A stretch of DNA of 64,000 bases from NCBI GenBank assembly GCA_021014325.1, contig CM037462.1:7856501-7920500 (forward strand), read 5' to 3'. Position numbers and translations under genes: made by a program. The stretch is from Plazaster borealis (lineage: Eukaryota; Echinodermata; Asteroidea; Forcipulatida; Labidiasteridae). The notes under the pieces were generated by a model, which searched no databases, was not told the origin of the DNA, and worked only from the letters and a program-made list of their open reading frames with translations. Positions 1 through 13,900 of the stretch are shown here, one piece after another; within the stretch, counting starts at the first letter, position 1; each line of letters begins with the position of its first letter.

Positions 1-280
1 TGGAACAGGGCTATAAGGCAGAGATGGAACAGGGCTATAAGGCAGAGCTGGAACAGGGCTATAAGGCAGAGCTGGAACAGGGCTATAAGGCAGAGTTGGA
101 ACAGGGCTATAAGGCAGAGTTGGAACAGGGCTATAAGGCAGAGCTGGAACAGGGCTATAAGGCAGAGCTGGAACAGGGTTATAATGCAGAGCTGGAACAG
201 GGCTATAAGGCAGAGCTGGAACAGGGTTATAATGCAGAGCTGGAACAGGGCTATAAGGCAGAGCTGGAACAGGGATATTA
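1..280. repeat. 24-bp minisatellite, cut by the window edge
   Basis: About 11.5 near-identical copies of a 24-base unit containing GGAACAGGGCTATAAGGC. The unit is a multiple of three, so it stays open as an 8-residue repeat (ELEQGYKA), but no flanking exon signals support coding. The array runs off the left end. From 285 to 670 nothing recognisable was seen. Confidence 0.95.
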
Positions 281-670
281 CTAGCTGCGTTCAATTGATG
301 GCTTCAGCAGTGGCTATGAATGGAACTCCAAAAACTCCTATTCTCCAACGCTGCCATTGCAGGTAACGGCCATAGCCATAGCCAAAGTTACTTGATTTAA
401 ATACAGCCTTGGATAAAAAAGTAAAGAGTTTTATAACTGTTCTGGACCTAATTGTTCCTTCTGTTTAAGCGTACTATAAGAATCTGCTGAGCAGAGTAAA
501 TTAATGCAGTGAGTACTGATGCTTTCATGGGGTCAGCGCACTAGATTAATTTGTCTTAAGTACTCTTACTGGTAATTTCTTGCATTAATACATTTTTGTA
601 CGGTATCTTTTATTTGTGCAAACCTTTAATTTGGTTTACTGAGATATCGTACTTCTTCTTTTGTGGCTTG

Positions 671-1010
671 TCATGGCTGAGTGGTTGCAATGGACCCAGG
701 CTCTTGCGTTTCTGATCAGCAGAGTGTGGGTTTGAGACCTGGTCGTAACACTTGTGTCCTTGAGCAACACACTTAACCATCATTACTTGGTCCTAACTTG
801 GTGTGTTGTGACTGTAATACATGTACATGTAAAGGAACCAGGTACATTGACTGTGAAGAGAAGGGGTTTGCCCCAGTGTTTTATGGCATGGTTGGCTGCA
901 GATTGCACCGCATTACCATGTGAAACCCTTGCAAGGTGCTTTATAAACAGGTCTCATAATTCAAAAACTTAGGAATCCTGTCTAAGAAACATAATAATAA
1001 GCACTTTCAC
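671..1010 (+). repeat. degenerate tRNA-derived SINE (same family as 20917-21342)
   Basis: Carries a diverged A-box region (TGGCTGAGTGG), GATCAGCAGAGTGTGGGTTTGA in place of the B box, and the body ending near AAAACTTAGGAA. Collinear with the better-preserved copy at 20917. Between here and exon 16 lies a direct duplication of about 65 bases (near 1250-1330 and 1335-1415). Confidence 0.8.
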
Positions 1011-1808
1011 ATGCCTGTAGATAAAGCGCTGGTTATGACACTATACAATTCTTTGATCAGTCAAGTTTTTCTCATATCCTGTTCGTAGGCGTCACGTAAT
1101 TCTACAGTAAGCCCTGCCCACTTCACACAAACTGACTCCACTGATCACCAGAAACCCATAGGAATTGCATTGAGCTAGTTTTTGTATAAGGATTTATGTA
1201 AGAAAAGTTTATTAATTGTACTTGGCTTTTACATAGCTCTTCAAAGACTCGAAGTCTTCTCAGAATTATTATTTTCTGTCATAAGAAATGCCTTTGAATT
1301 ATAAAATGGGTGATTTTGGGTAAAATTACACACAAGTCTTCTCAGAATTATTATTTTCTGTCATAAGAAATGCCGTTGAATTATAAAATGGGCAATTTTG
1401 GGTAAAATTACACACAATTGCATGCCAGCTTTGGAGCCAGAAGTAGCACAAACTTTGGGTGGGCTGCACATGCACATGCATGTGACGCAATGACTTTCCA
1501 AAGGAATAAGCCAGTTTCCCCAGAGTTCATTTTTCATTAGGTGGTCCATTTTTTCCAGGTTACACAATATTTTCTGAGACGAAGTTTCTAAAACTTATGC
1601 CATAAAAATACGACCACCCTTTAACCATTTAAGGAAGGGTGAGTGCTACATCTTGAATACACAACAAAAACATTTAAACAGCACCTTATGCAAGGCCAGA
1701 AGGCTCACTACAATAAATACATAAATCAACAAATATTAAATGCAGAAATCTTCAAGCAAAATAACAGCAGTATGCAGAGTTAATGACAGTCATGAGGTGA
1801 ATACTCAC

Positions 1809-1915
1809 GATTTCATGAGGCCAGCCCACTGTTTGTTTGCGTAATCGTTAATCTCAGCGTGGGGACCCCATATGGTAATCTGACACCGTGCATTATACTC
1901 CAACCATTTCTGCTC
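1809..1915 (-). CDS. NAGLU: NAGLU exon 16 (last in window)
   Basis: Encodes [19 protein letters not shown] and then [16 protein letters not shown], matching human ...[23 protein letters not shown]. It ends in phase 2 at a GTGAGT donor. No C-terminal NAGLU motif was found in 1-1808, so the remaining exon or exons should lie outside the window. Confidence 0.95.
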
Positions 1916-4900
1916 CTGAAATTAAATAAAAATATGGAAACATGAAACTATTCAACCTAAAGGAAATCAACGGGGCTTCATTTCATAAAACATTTGTATT
2001 CTTACACTTACAGGATTTTCAGACTTACTACATTACCCTTCAGGCCTTGCATAAGGTGCTGTATAAATGCTTTTGTTGTTAATATTTGTATTCAAGGAAA
2101 AAGGTGTTTGGACACAGTATAGCCGCGTCTTACAAAATGACAAATTTGTGTCTTTAAAATATCTGAAGGCAATGGGAGATCTGTGATAACAATTCTGAAA
2201 TCTAAACAAATTCTGGAAATGTATAGGCCTGGGATATCAGTATTTATTAGCAAGAGTTGAAACTTTGCTAGGTGAGAATACAATCTAGTTATGGTAACCC
2301 TATGGAATGATGAATTGTGGTGGTTCTGAAAAAAGAACGTGTTGTTTAACAACTCAACGTTTCGATCACAGCCAATAAAATCATCTTCAGGGGACTGTAG
2401 ATTCAAACCTACTTGGCAAATAAACAAACCTTTTCTGTTGTACCCAGTGCCTTGGCCGACTCGAGCCAGTTACCTAGCAACCAGTGAGAATCAGTTCCCA
2501 GGAGTAAATCCATGTCCAGCAGTACATCAAGAAACTTGTTCAGATTGGAACTGATTGTAAGGAAAGAGATAATATAGGTAGAGAAAACTGTATGGCTTCT
2601 GTAGAGTCTTATAACAAACTCAACTGTGTTAGAATGTGGAGCTGTGAGGCTGAAATGATAATATAGATAACGGGGTGGGGGTGTCAAGTGGACTAGTGTA
2701 CCAGACTCAGGTTCTGGTGTTGTCAGAGTGTGGGTTTTAGATCCCGATTGCGTCCCGAGTAAGACATTTAACCATTTCAGCCCCAAGTTCTTTTGACATA
2801 AACAACTGCTGTGGCCCACGTTGTTTGACCACTCAAGTTTGAAGCAAACATTCTCAAAGTTTGATTTTACAAACTCTATTATTACCTTGAAGCTTTCATT
2901 TTAGAGCATAATAAGTGATACAAATTGTCTTACTTATTGAATTCCCATTAATATAATTTAAAAATCATTGAAATCAGCCAACAAATGTCCAAGTTCTTAG
3001 TCTTTGTTTCCCCAGTGTGTTCTGTAAACCCAAACACTTTTTTGCACACAACCATATGGCGCTCCATAGGTGTTTGGCATTCCAGATCTTTCCACTCCAA
3101 TGTGAAGTGATTGCATAATAGCAACACCGTTATATTTTACCATCATTGGAAAGATCGGATCTTTCTCTTTCCAATGATGGTAAGCTTGGGTTTGGAGGGT
3201 GAACATGGACAAAACTACAGCTTTTTAACAAATGGCCTTTGTGCTCAGACTTGAGTGCTTTTTTGTGTATATCTTGGGCGACTAAAGTCGCCATTGGGGC
3301 TCAAGCAGGGTACAGTCGACTAAAGTCACCATTGGGGCTCAAGTAGGGTATGGGTGCACCCCATTAAATAAACTCCCATAGCATACAGTGCAAAATGCTA
3401 AATATTCAAAAATCTAATGAAAATACTTAGAAGTCTCATAGCTTTGTACAGTAAAGGGAAAAATATCCAGTGACTCTTGAACTTTTATCCTCAAGTCCCG
3501 GAGAGTTATTCTCCCTCCTAATAAAAACACCCCTGCAGCAGTGAAATTTTCCAAACGTCCGAACATCAATCTTGAAAAATGTCCCTACACCTCTCAGTAA
3601 ATAGGACCATTTTTTTTAGGGCCTATGTCATCCAAAATACATCCAGTTGGAAGTCAACAACCCCAAGGTCACAATTGGGCAACATTTTTACCCTGAAACC
3701 CTTTTTTGGGACTCTCAAATCTGTCTAATATAGAATATTTTGAGGGCCTACAAAATTTAATGAGCTTGACACTCTGTTTTCTCTGTTTTTTAGTGGGGTG
3801 CACCCGTATAGTGCACAGTCGACTAAGCCGCCATTGGGGCTCAAGCAGGGTATAGTGCACAGTCGACTAAAGTCGCCATTGGGGCTCAAGCAGGGTTTAA
3901 TGCACAGCCAACAAATGTCGCCATTGGGGCTCAAGCAGGGTATAGTGCACAGTCGACAAATGTCGCCATTGGGGCTCAAGCAGGGTATAGTGCACAGTGG
4001 ACTAAAGTCACCATTGGGGCTCAAGCAGGGTATAGTGCACAGTCGACTAAAGTCGCCATTGGGGCTCAAGCAGGGTAAAGTGCACAGTAGAATAAAGTCA
4101 CCATTGGGGCTCAAGCAGGGTATAATGCACAGACGACTAAAGTCAACATTGGGGCTCAAGCAGGGTAAAGTGCACAGTCGACTAAAGTCGCCATTGGGGC
4201 TGAAAGGGTTAAAGGGTGTGGCACAGCAATGGTAAGATTGAAAAAAATCATGCTTACAGATTTGTACAAGGTTGTTTTCCTTATTTTCTGGTGACTCCAA
4301 TACCGAGCGAGTTTAAGCTTTCACAGTTTGTTATTTCTTGTATATGTTGGGTCCCATAAAGTGCAAATACTGGTCTTTGACAATTACCAATGTTGTCCAT
4401 GTGCTTTAACCATATATATATATGCCTCTTTAGACGGGGTGTAAAGCTGTAACACTTCTTGTTGAGAGAAAACAATTTTTTTTAGGCACCGCGGTTGCCC
4501 TGAATGCCCCCCAACCACTGCCAGCAACTCCATGAAATTATGCTCAGAAGGTTAATGTGGTTGAACCATTAAATTTGGCCCACTAACTTTTTACCCATCC
4601 TCCTCAAGTCAGACCTTGAACTATAATATATGCCCCCCACCCCCTTACCTTGCATATGTTGTGTTTTGTACACTATAAGCCGCCACGAATCCTTGGTAGT
4701 AGACATTGGAGAGGTCCTGAAGCACTTGACGCCCAACGTCCAACAGGTCATACCTGAGGTGAAAGGAAAGAGAGATATGTCAGTAGGGCTTAATTTCGTA
4801 AAGCTGTTCAGCTGAAACTATTGCTTTAAACAAATTTATGTGCTAAGTAAAGTTAAGCAGGGAACCAGCCAGCAAGGGGAAACTAGTGGGCAACAGAAAA

Positions 4901-7900
4901 TTTCGCTGGTGACCTGTATCTGCTAAATAAAAAAAAATCTCCAAATTTTGGTGCTCAGCAGCTCTCCAACTGCAGCCAATTTCATAAAACTCTCAAACAC
5001 AAAAATTGATTTATCCAAAAAATCTTGCTTTATAGCAGAAATAGGTTACCAACAAAATTACCATGTAATTACACCTCTTGCGGCTGGTTCCCTTCAAATT
5101 ATTGATTTGCAAACACATTTTTGTTGAGCAATATTTTGTTCTTAATAACAGTTTATTGACCTGTCCCTGGTCCTGCTCATATCAAATAACTTTTGATTTT
5201 TTTTTTATAGAGAACTGGATTTTGCATGGAAGCCCCTGCCTCGATTGTTTTGAATCTTGGCGTTTGTGCTCCTTAACACTTTCTAATAGGCATGTCCACT
5301 CAGAGTACATGTTTTGCAGTATCATTTCATTCCTCCACTCTGTTCTGAAGGCCAGTATTGTAAGATATTCCTCTAGCTTTGTCCCTCGTACTGCTTCACT
5401 GAGAAAGGCCCTACCTGTATCTTGTTCTCCACCATCTTAGAATCTATCACAATTCAAAAGGAATGTGAACAGATGTCTTCTCTGCCGTTTCTTTTTTCTT
5501 GTTCATTATTTTCCCTTGTAGCCACATCTTGACCAGCCTTCTGCAGGCCTGATACTTCAGTCTTGTTAAGGGAGGGGGGGGGCTTTTTTCCCCATTGTAA
5601 AGGGCATCTCTATAATGTACATGTAAACTTCTTCAGGAAAATCTTAAGAGGCACCAAGGGTGTAGCCCTGAGGCAATCATCTTCACTTCCTCAGTCAAGT
5701 ATCAGGAATGCTTTGGACCTTTTTTTCTTTCTTTTTTTTTTTTTTTGGGGGGGGGCTATTTTTCCTGAAAAAAATAACCTTGCCCCCACAAAAATTAGTT
5801 TGCAGACCAACTATCATCAGTACCTGAAGAGGTCACTGTTTCCCAGTTCTGCTGATGCATTAATCATAGGCAGCCAAGCCTGAGCAGCTTCTGTCCAATC
5901 ATACCATACCTACAGAAGAAAAGTGAACGCAAGAAGATCTACATTCAGACATGCAAGCCTAAAATTAATGCTCGCCCCCCAAAAAAACCACTCAAACAAA
6001 CAAACAAACAAACAAACAAACAAAACAAAACAAAAAGTGCCTTGGACAAACATATTTGTACAGTGTTTTTAACAATTTTGTTATGGAGAAACAACTAAAG
6101 AAATAAGAAAAAGTGTATTCCCTAAAAAGTTGAATGCATATGAACATAACAGTTAGTGACTGCTCGATTGTTATGAAATAAATTTGATACAATGTCCATT
6201 GTCACCCAGCCTTGGGGATCAAAAGTTATTTTTGTGGTAAACAAACAAACAAAACAAATTTTATGTCAAAAATAAAAATCACTGGTTGAAAATCACTAAT
6301 TGCAAACTTTTCAAACATAATTTAAATATCAACTGTCCAGTAATCATGACAATGAAGAATAAAAAATACCTAAGTTTGTCAAATACAAAATCTGCAAAGA
6401 GTTACTGCAATTGTTCTGATTGTGTCTTTTTAACCAACATTGAAGACCCAAACAATTATGGCTGACTCACGGATGGCTGACTGGTTAGTGAGGGCCTCCA
6501 AACTAAGGCATTATGGTTGTGATTTGAGAACCCATCCACCGAGTTGTAGGCCGTGTCTTTAAGTATCCTCCATGCAGCCTGTGCATGAATGGAAAACATC
6601 CCATAACGTCTGACTGCGTAGGAATCAATCCTGAGAAAAACAATGACATATGAAACGCAAACATTGTTAGGAGACTCCTTGCATTGGCCCCCATCTCTGT
6701 GCACACATGTACGCACTGCGCAAATCTCTCAGCCAATGGTAGGTCTTCATTGACTGTAGTCAGGGAACTGTTTGGGTTTTGTGATGTCATATGCAAGGGG
6801 TCTGTCATGATTCTACCCAAGCTCAAAGACTCTGCTTGGGTTGAAACATGAGGCACTACAATTAAGAACCTAACCTTTAAAATAAAGAACTAAACTTATT
6901 CACAAATTGAATTTCCTAGCAAAAGTTTATGGCAACCCAGTCGGCGTCAATGTACATGACATGGTATTTTGGATGGTTTTCTGATTCTGCTAAGCAAGAG
7001 TGCTTTGTGTTTAGCACCTTTGTTTGTTTAGAAGTTAGTTATACAAGCCTCAGGGCCCAATTTCATAAAAATTTAAAAAATACATATAGAGTCATCTGTG
7101 GAGACCCAACCAATTACCCGCTACCGCTTCAAGGAAAAGAGTACTTGGGTACCCCCTAAGAACCGAGATGTGTCTCTAGAGACATACATCAATTCGGTTA
7201 ACTCCGAGGTTCTTAAGGTCCCTAATACCCCTACTTCCAATAACCTCCCCCAAGATGAGCGACACGCCCTTACACAACTCCGCCAATCACCAGACATAGT
7301 GATTAAACGGGCTGACAAGGGGTCCACAGTTGTAGTCATGAACACACATGACTATATTGCTGAGGGCCTCAGACAGCTCAGCAACACTGATCATTAGGCG
7401 CGCGGTCCAAATAGAAACGGTTCGGCAACCGTCGAACGGTTGCCCCAAACGGTTCATTTTTGCAGTTTGAACCGTTTGGGAATCTGAAAGCAACCGTTTC
7501 ACACCTTGTGCCACCCGTCTTAAGAAGCACGGTCGGACAAAAGAACTGATACTTGACTGTGGTCGTAGCTAACAAAGGAGCGTCAGCTGGTCTGGACATC
7601 AGTGCCCGCCTGCCGCTAATCCGTTACTAATCCGTTACTAATCCTCCACGGCCATGGATGTCCAGAACAATGGATGATGTTTGGTGCAAAGCCGTCATTT
7701 TAGCTTTTATTTTTCAAGTGAGTTTTGTTTTTAAAATCTCAGAAATTTCTCCTACGCGATCAAATTCAATTTATATTATAAGCCAACATTTGTTTTCGTT
7801 ATTGGTTTCAACATACTGCTCATTGAAATAGACTGACTTTTTTAAGGAAAACATAGATTTCTGGCCTCATTATGCAATGTGCGCAATGCTCAAAATGAAA

Positions 7901-10900
7901 GTAAACGCCAAGCAATGCACAATATGTGGATACTACGTTATCTGTGGAAATTGTTTGGATTGCTTGGCCTTTATTTTCAGAATTGCGCACTATGCATTAC
8001 GCACGATGAACATGTGAATTTCCGGCCCGAATCTAACCTCTTTGGTTTCCAACAGCAGCCGCTTTTTCATGTTCTTCTCTGCAGAGTTTCACTGCCGTCA
8101 AGTAGATAGATACCAAGTTCGTACCCCGCCTAGAAAATTGCTGTAAATACGTGCAATTGATCGCAATGTGCCTTCGTCGCTCGTGATGGCATTGGCGGTG
8201 GTGCTGGGGTTGAATGCATCAACAAGTTATGATCTCAGGCCATACTTGGTCGTTTTATACGATTTAAAGTACAATGTATAACAACATTTTGCAAGCATTT
8301 TGGAAATAACCAAACAGAAAACAGTTGTAAAAGGTTTGTGTGTTTTAATTTTGAAATTAATAATATAAGTTGGAGCCCCTTCAACAGAAGCTATAATCCC
8401 CAAACAATGGACAGTAATCCGATTATAGCCCCTTTGTTCAGACTCCGGAGGACCGGGCAAGCTTAGCACATTGATAATCCTCCGAACCGTTTGGGAAATG
8501 CTGTTGAACAGTTTCACTCTTGAACCGTTTGGGAACCGTTCGACGGTTGCCGAACCGTTTCTATTTGGACCGCGCGCCTTACATTGAATGTGCCACTGAT
8601 CCCACTCAATCTTTCTCCCAAGATATCAGCGACACCATGGTTAGAATTTATAATGCCAATGGTATCGAGAAAGATACACTTAACTATCTCCTCCCACATG
8701 ACCCCCCGTACAGCAAGGTTCTACCTTCTACCCAAGATACACAAGCCCAATAACCCGGGTAGACCAATTGTATCTGGGAATGGTAGCCCCACAGAGCGCA
8801 TTTCTGAGTTTGTTGATAGCTTTCTCAAACCCTTAGTCTGCCACATTCCTTCCTTCATCAAGGATACCAAAGACTTTCTCCACAAACTAGATGAGGTCAA
8901 GCACCAAATACCCGACTCTGCCATTCTGGTTGCTTTTGATGTTTCATCATTGTATACTAACATACCCCATCATGAAGGCATGAGTGCATGTGTCTCTGCC
9001 CTTAATGCTAGTAAACAATCCCGCCCCTCAGTGAGACATATTAAGGAACTCATCAGCCACATTCTCATGAAGAATAATTTTTCATTTTCAGACAGGCATT
9101 TTCTACAGGTACAGGGTACTGCCATGAATACCAAAATGGCACCCTCATATGCTAACTTATTCATGTCTCAGTTGGAGGACAGACTCTCCCCCCAACCGCC
9201 CACTAGTTTGGTGGAGATTTATTGATGATATTTTCTCCATCTGGTGTGTTGGCAAGGACAGCTTGGATGAGTTTATTGACTGTATGAACTCATTTCACCC
9301 CACCATAAAGTGCACTACCGAATACTCTCTCACAAGTGTGAATTTTCTAGATGTTACCATAACCAAATCCCCTCATGGCATTGACACGGATGTTTACAGT
9401 AAACCCACCGACACCCACCAGTACCTTCTCTCCAACAGTTGCCACCCTAGTCACTGTAAGAAGGCAATTGCTCACAGTCAGGCCTTACATATCAGACGTA
9501 TCTGTTCCACAGATACCCTGTACAAGAGGCCCTCATCAGAGCTAAGGAAACACCTTGTATCTAGGGGCCACAGCGAACGCAGGGTCCAACTTGCAATCAA
9601 CAGGGCTCTCAATGTACCTCGTCATACTCTGTTGACCAACACGGGAGCTAAAAAAGCTCCTTCCAATAGAGTCGCCTTGGTCACCACCTTCCACCCCAAA
9701 CTACCTAAACTTTCCTCAATCCTCAATAATAACATGACCATCCTTCACTCCTCCAATAGGTTACACCCAGCAATCCCTGAGGTCCCCATGGTTGCATTCC
9801 GCCGTCCTAAGAACCTGGGTGACATCCTAGTCAGGGCCAAACTTCCCCCAGGTACAGTCCGAACAGAACCCTCAACAGAAATACTGGGCTGTCACAAATG
9901 TACCCGTTCCAAATGTAGAACGTGTCTGTACATCAAGCCCTCACTTAAGGTGAAGAGTCATATCACTGGCGCTTCATACAACATCAAGACCGACTCCCAA
10001 TGTAGCACACCTAATGTAGTCTATGTCATATCAAGTAAGAGATGTGGGCTACAATATGTGGGAGAGACTATGACCAAACTCAGTCTTCGCTTTGCAAATC
10101 ATGTCTCTTCCATAAAGACCAAGAAACCGTACCCAGTCTCTATTCACTTCAACAGCCCCAATCATAGTGTCAAGGATGTTGAACTTCTGGTGATTGAAGC
10201 TTGCAATGGTGATGACACACACCGCAAGCATAGAGAATCACACTGGATTCACCAACTCAAGACAGTCCAACCCTTCGGACTAAACATAAACACTGGTGTT
10301 AAATAACTTCCCATTACCCTCCACTTCACCCCTGCCTGATAATTCATGTGTTGTATATATTCTGTAAATAAAGTGTAAATAAACACATTTTTTCTGTCAA
10401 TAAGTTGTTTTTTATAAATTTGTTACTATAACTATCTCATGTAGTAACCTTTTTTCCACAGGTCCCTCACACCTATTTTTAATATCATCCTACCTTTGAT
10501 CTTTTCTATTCTTTAATTGACCATTGTTAGTTGCATCATGATGCAACTTGCTCTCCAATCCTACCCTTTCATGTTTCCCTGCATTGTTATCGAACAATGC
10601 ATTTACCACTTTTATGGTCCAGTAATCCATCCTTTCATACTATACATCCTTTGTCCTCACCACTTTACTCCTATTGGTTCATAGCCACCAATTGTTTCTG
10701 AAATAGAAACTTTGATTGGCTATAATTTTCCCGCTTCTTTCTGGATCCTTCCCCTAATCCCTTTCCCCTCTCTTTTTCTATAAATGGATATGTATTTGTT
10801 TGTACTTGTTTTATGCCTCTGAAGAAGGTCCGGTCTGGATCGAAAGCCAAGGCCATCTAACCTACTCATTATATAATATATATATATTGGCAAAAGATTA

Positions 10901-13900
10901 GCTACAAACCATCATGCAGTCACATGCAAGGTACATGACCAGGCACTTTGGCTGGTATCCAATTTCTGCTAAGCTAGACTTTTCTGTTGTTTTGTAAATG
11001 TTTACGCTGCCCTTGAAATGGGAGACTCTTGGGGGCACTAAAGGCCAGCTGACTTACCAGGTAAACACATTGATTGCTGCAGTGGTGTAACCAGAGGGTG
11101 GGAGGGGGCATCAATACCCTTGCACCCCCTTTCCCCTATTGTCCCACCCAACAAAAATGAGATCAAAATCAATGTCTTTTTCTGCTTACCATGCTGTGAT
11201 ATTTACAGACTCATTGCGCCATGCAAGGTCGTTCATGAATGCGTACATGACATCGTTTTGATTTATGCCTTCCGGAGTCAGACCGGTACCCACTACGGTG
11301 GAACTGGGGAATAATCTGCTTGTAAACACAGCCTGCAATCAGCAAAGAAAATAGTATCAGAACGCAGAACTGAAGATGTGAACAAATCATCTACTGACTG
11401 AGTTGAGAGTTGTGAAAGTTGTTTTCCCAGCCCAAAAATGCTTAGTGATTTAATTTGCTTAGCAAAAATAAGTGGGGTGCCAGTCACAAGTAACGTACAT
11501 GACATTAAATAATGCCTGGTTACCTGACTTTACTAAGCAATCTGTGTGTTTAACAGCTGATGAGGACAGATTGAGATTTTCAAAGAGGACTAGGGTTTAA
11601 GTAATATATTTTTTTTTCGGGGGGGGGGGGGGGGGTGAGTGAACATGGACAAATCGACTAATGTCCTCTTTTGTTATAGGTCCCCGGTTTAAATGTGTAT
11701 ACCTACCCATGCACACACACCCACGGAAGGACATATGGGTAACGGCATCCCCTTCGGTGGCTTCGCCAACCATGGGAAAAAAAATTGAGACCTTCCTTTT
11801 CTTAATAATGTTAGCCCCAGACACTACCCAGCTATCCAGGGAGAATGATAGACATCCCTTTTGTTGGTGGATCGCGTCTTATCTTAATCTACATTATTTT
11901 CAATCCCCTACAACATTTTGCTTTGTAGGCGGCCCTCACTGAGGTTTGTGGTTTTGTGAATGTAAAGACTGGGTATTGTGTTCTACTTTTAATCCTGGAA
12001 AGTGTGTTGACATCTGCTCCTTTTACAGATCACTCATAGTTCTTCTTGGAACCGGAAGAAACGGTTAACCAGTTAAATGGAAGACACAAGTTCTGTTAAA
12101 CCAGTCAGGAAAATAAACATAGATGCTTATCTTAACCAAGTTATTTATCATATTATTTTTCTAATTTTGGGTTGAATAAAAAATGTTTGACTAGAGCGGG
12201 ATTTGAACCACGACCTCCGGATTAATGTGCTGGCGTTCTACCAAATATATAGCCCTATGTTGGCGGTCTCCCTATTTTGTCAATATCTTTGTTCAGGGCT
12301 GCCATTCAGAAGCCATGCAATGGTTTAGCTACCGTGTAGCCAGGGATCACACCCAAGTTTACGATACAACCTGGGATCACCTTTAGGGGATGCAACTTTT
12401 TTATATTAAATATCAAGTGATAACCACAAGGGAAACTGACTGGGTAAAATCCCGCTCAAGTCAATTTTTCTTTGTTCAACCCAAAATTATTTAAAATTTA
12501 CCCAGTCAGTTTCCCTTGTGGTTTATTACTTGATATATGACATATTATTTTTCCAGACATCTTAAATGAAAAAAATGGGAAAAAAAGTAAAACAATCAAC
12601 AATATTAGCCATGATTAGGTTTATTGTGATGATTGTACAGAAATGAATGGTCTCCATATGGCTAAGTCATACCTTATTGACAAAGTCCAGTCTGCCGTAC
12701 AATCCATGGTTACCACCAAAGTTGTGAAGCATACACCAGATGAAGGGCTGACCATAAAAGGAATTGGTTCTGTCATAGGCCGGGACAGTGTCTGCTCCTA
12801 AATCCAATACTATCATGTGACCCTGGAAATAAACAAAACCTCCTTTAAAACATGGTGTATTGACCCACTTCACCTGATGTCATCACATGATAAATCTTGC
12901 TAGTGCCATTTTGGGAGTTAGATTCCTTGTGTGTTACTGTGCAGTGCGCATTGTAGGCAAGGCACGTGCAGTGAGACTCACACTACATCTTTACATGTAA
13001 TTTGGCTCCCAAAATGGCAGACCATGTGCTGACAGTAGCCGCAGGTGCTGTTACAGCAAGAGGTCAACACATCTGAACATCTGACAACAGGAAAGGCAAA
13101 CTGATGTTTTCCATCTAAAAGCTTATTTGGTATAAATTAAGGATCTATGTATATGTTGTAATTTACTCTGACATTTTTATGGATATTTTATATGTTACTA
13201 TTAGTGCACATCAGGAAGACAAATTTCACTACTGATAATTGTGGTGTAATGAATTTATGTATGCAGGCGCGGATCCAGGGGGGGCCCAGGGGGCACGTGC
13301 CCCCCGGGTAAAAAATTTAAAAAAAATTTTAAAAAAGGTAAAAGAGAAGCGAGAGGAAAGGTGAGGAGCAACATTTTTAAATAAAAGTATTTGTAGATTT
13401 TGTGTTCACTGCCTGTCAAATTAGCCCATAGGCAGGCAGCGATTGTCTTCTGCATAATTTGTATGTACAACTCTGAATTCTACTCAGCGGTTTTGATAAA
13501 CACTGCACCCTGGCACCTTCACTTCCCCAAGGCCAGTGACCATGAACTGTGTAAAAGCCCTCAATCACCTTGGTCAAAGCCTACGTAAAGAATCCAGGTA
13601 GCATGTGAGACCTCCGGGTTTACGCGGAAATCCGCGTTTTTTAATTTCCCATTCCGCGTTTTTCTTGCGGGCTCCGCTTTTTTCCGTCTCCACCGTGAAT
13701 GGTGGGTCCGCGTTTTTTAATATTTTTGTTAACGTCCAACATCGATCATCAAGCAGCAAGTAATTTTACTGCACAACACTCACACAGAGAAGGGGAACCT
13801 GGCATCGGGAAGCACTTTAAGTTTACCTGTGTAATATCGCGGAACCACAAGGTACAGGTTTGGGGCTACATTTAGGTCGGGGCGACATTTAGGTACAAGT

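Larger units (their letters stand above)
7083..10870 (+). mobile_element. Penelope-like retroelement, 5'-truncated, frameshifted, interrupted by a MITE
   Basis: Codes for a reverse transcriptase followed by a GIY-YIG endonuclease, the diagnostic Penelope-like pairing. RT motifs seen: [11 protein letters not shown] (A), [17 protein letters not shown] (B), FIDDIFSIW (C, catalytic Asp pair intact), VNFLDVTI. Then a Cys-rich motif (CTRSKCRTC) and VVYVIS...LQYVGET, the GIY-YIG core. Frame shifts near 8710 and 9215 break the protein, so it is a dead copy. The coding part ends at 10306, followed by AATAAA sequences and a 3' region with a hammerhead-like core at 10819-10845. It sits in the NAGLU intron between exons 11 and 12, on the opposite strand, and inserted into an older MITE (GGCCCAATTTCATA at 7053). 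Confidence 0.92.

Noticed and set aside
24..284. 86-codon frame at the left edge
   Set aside because: It is the translation of a 24-bp tandem repeat with no flanking exon signals.
3725..4300. 191- and 145-codon frames on both strands
   Set aside because: Both are translations of the 45-bp minisatellite; opposite strands are open simultaneously because the unit length is a multiple of three.
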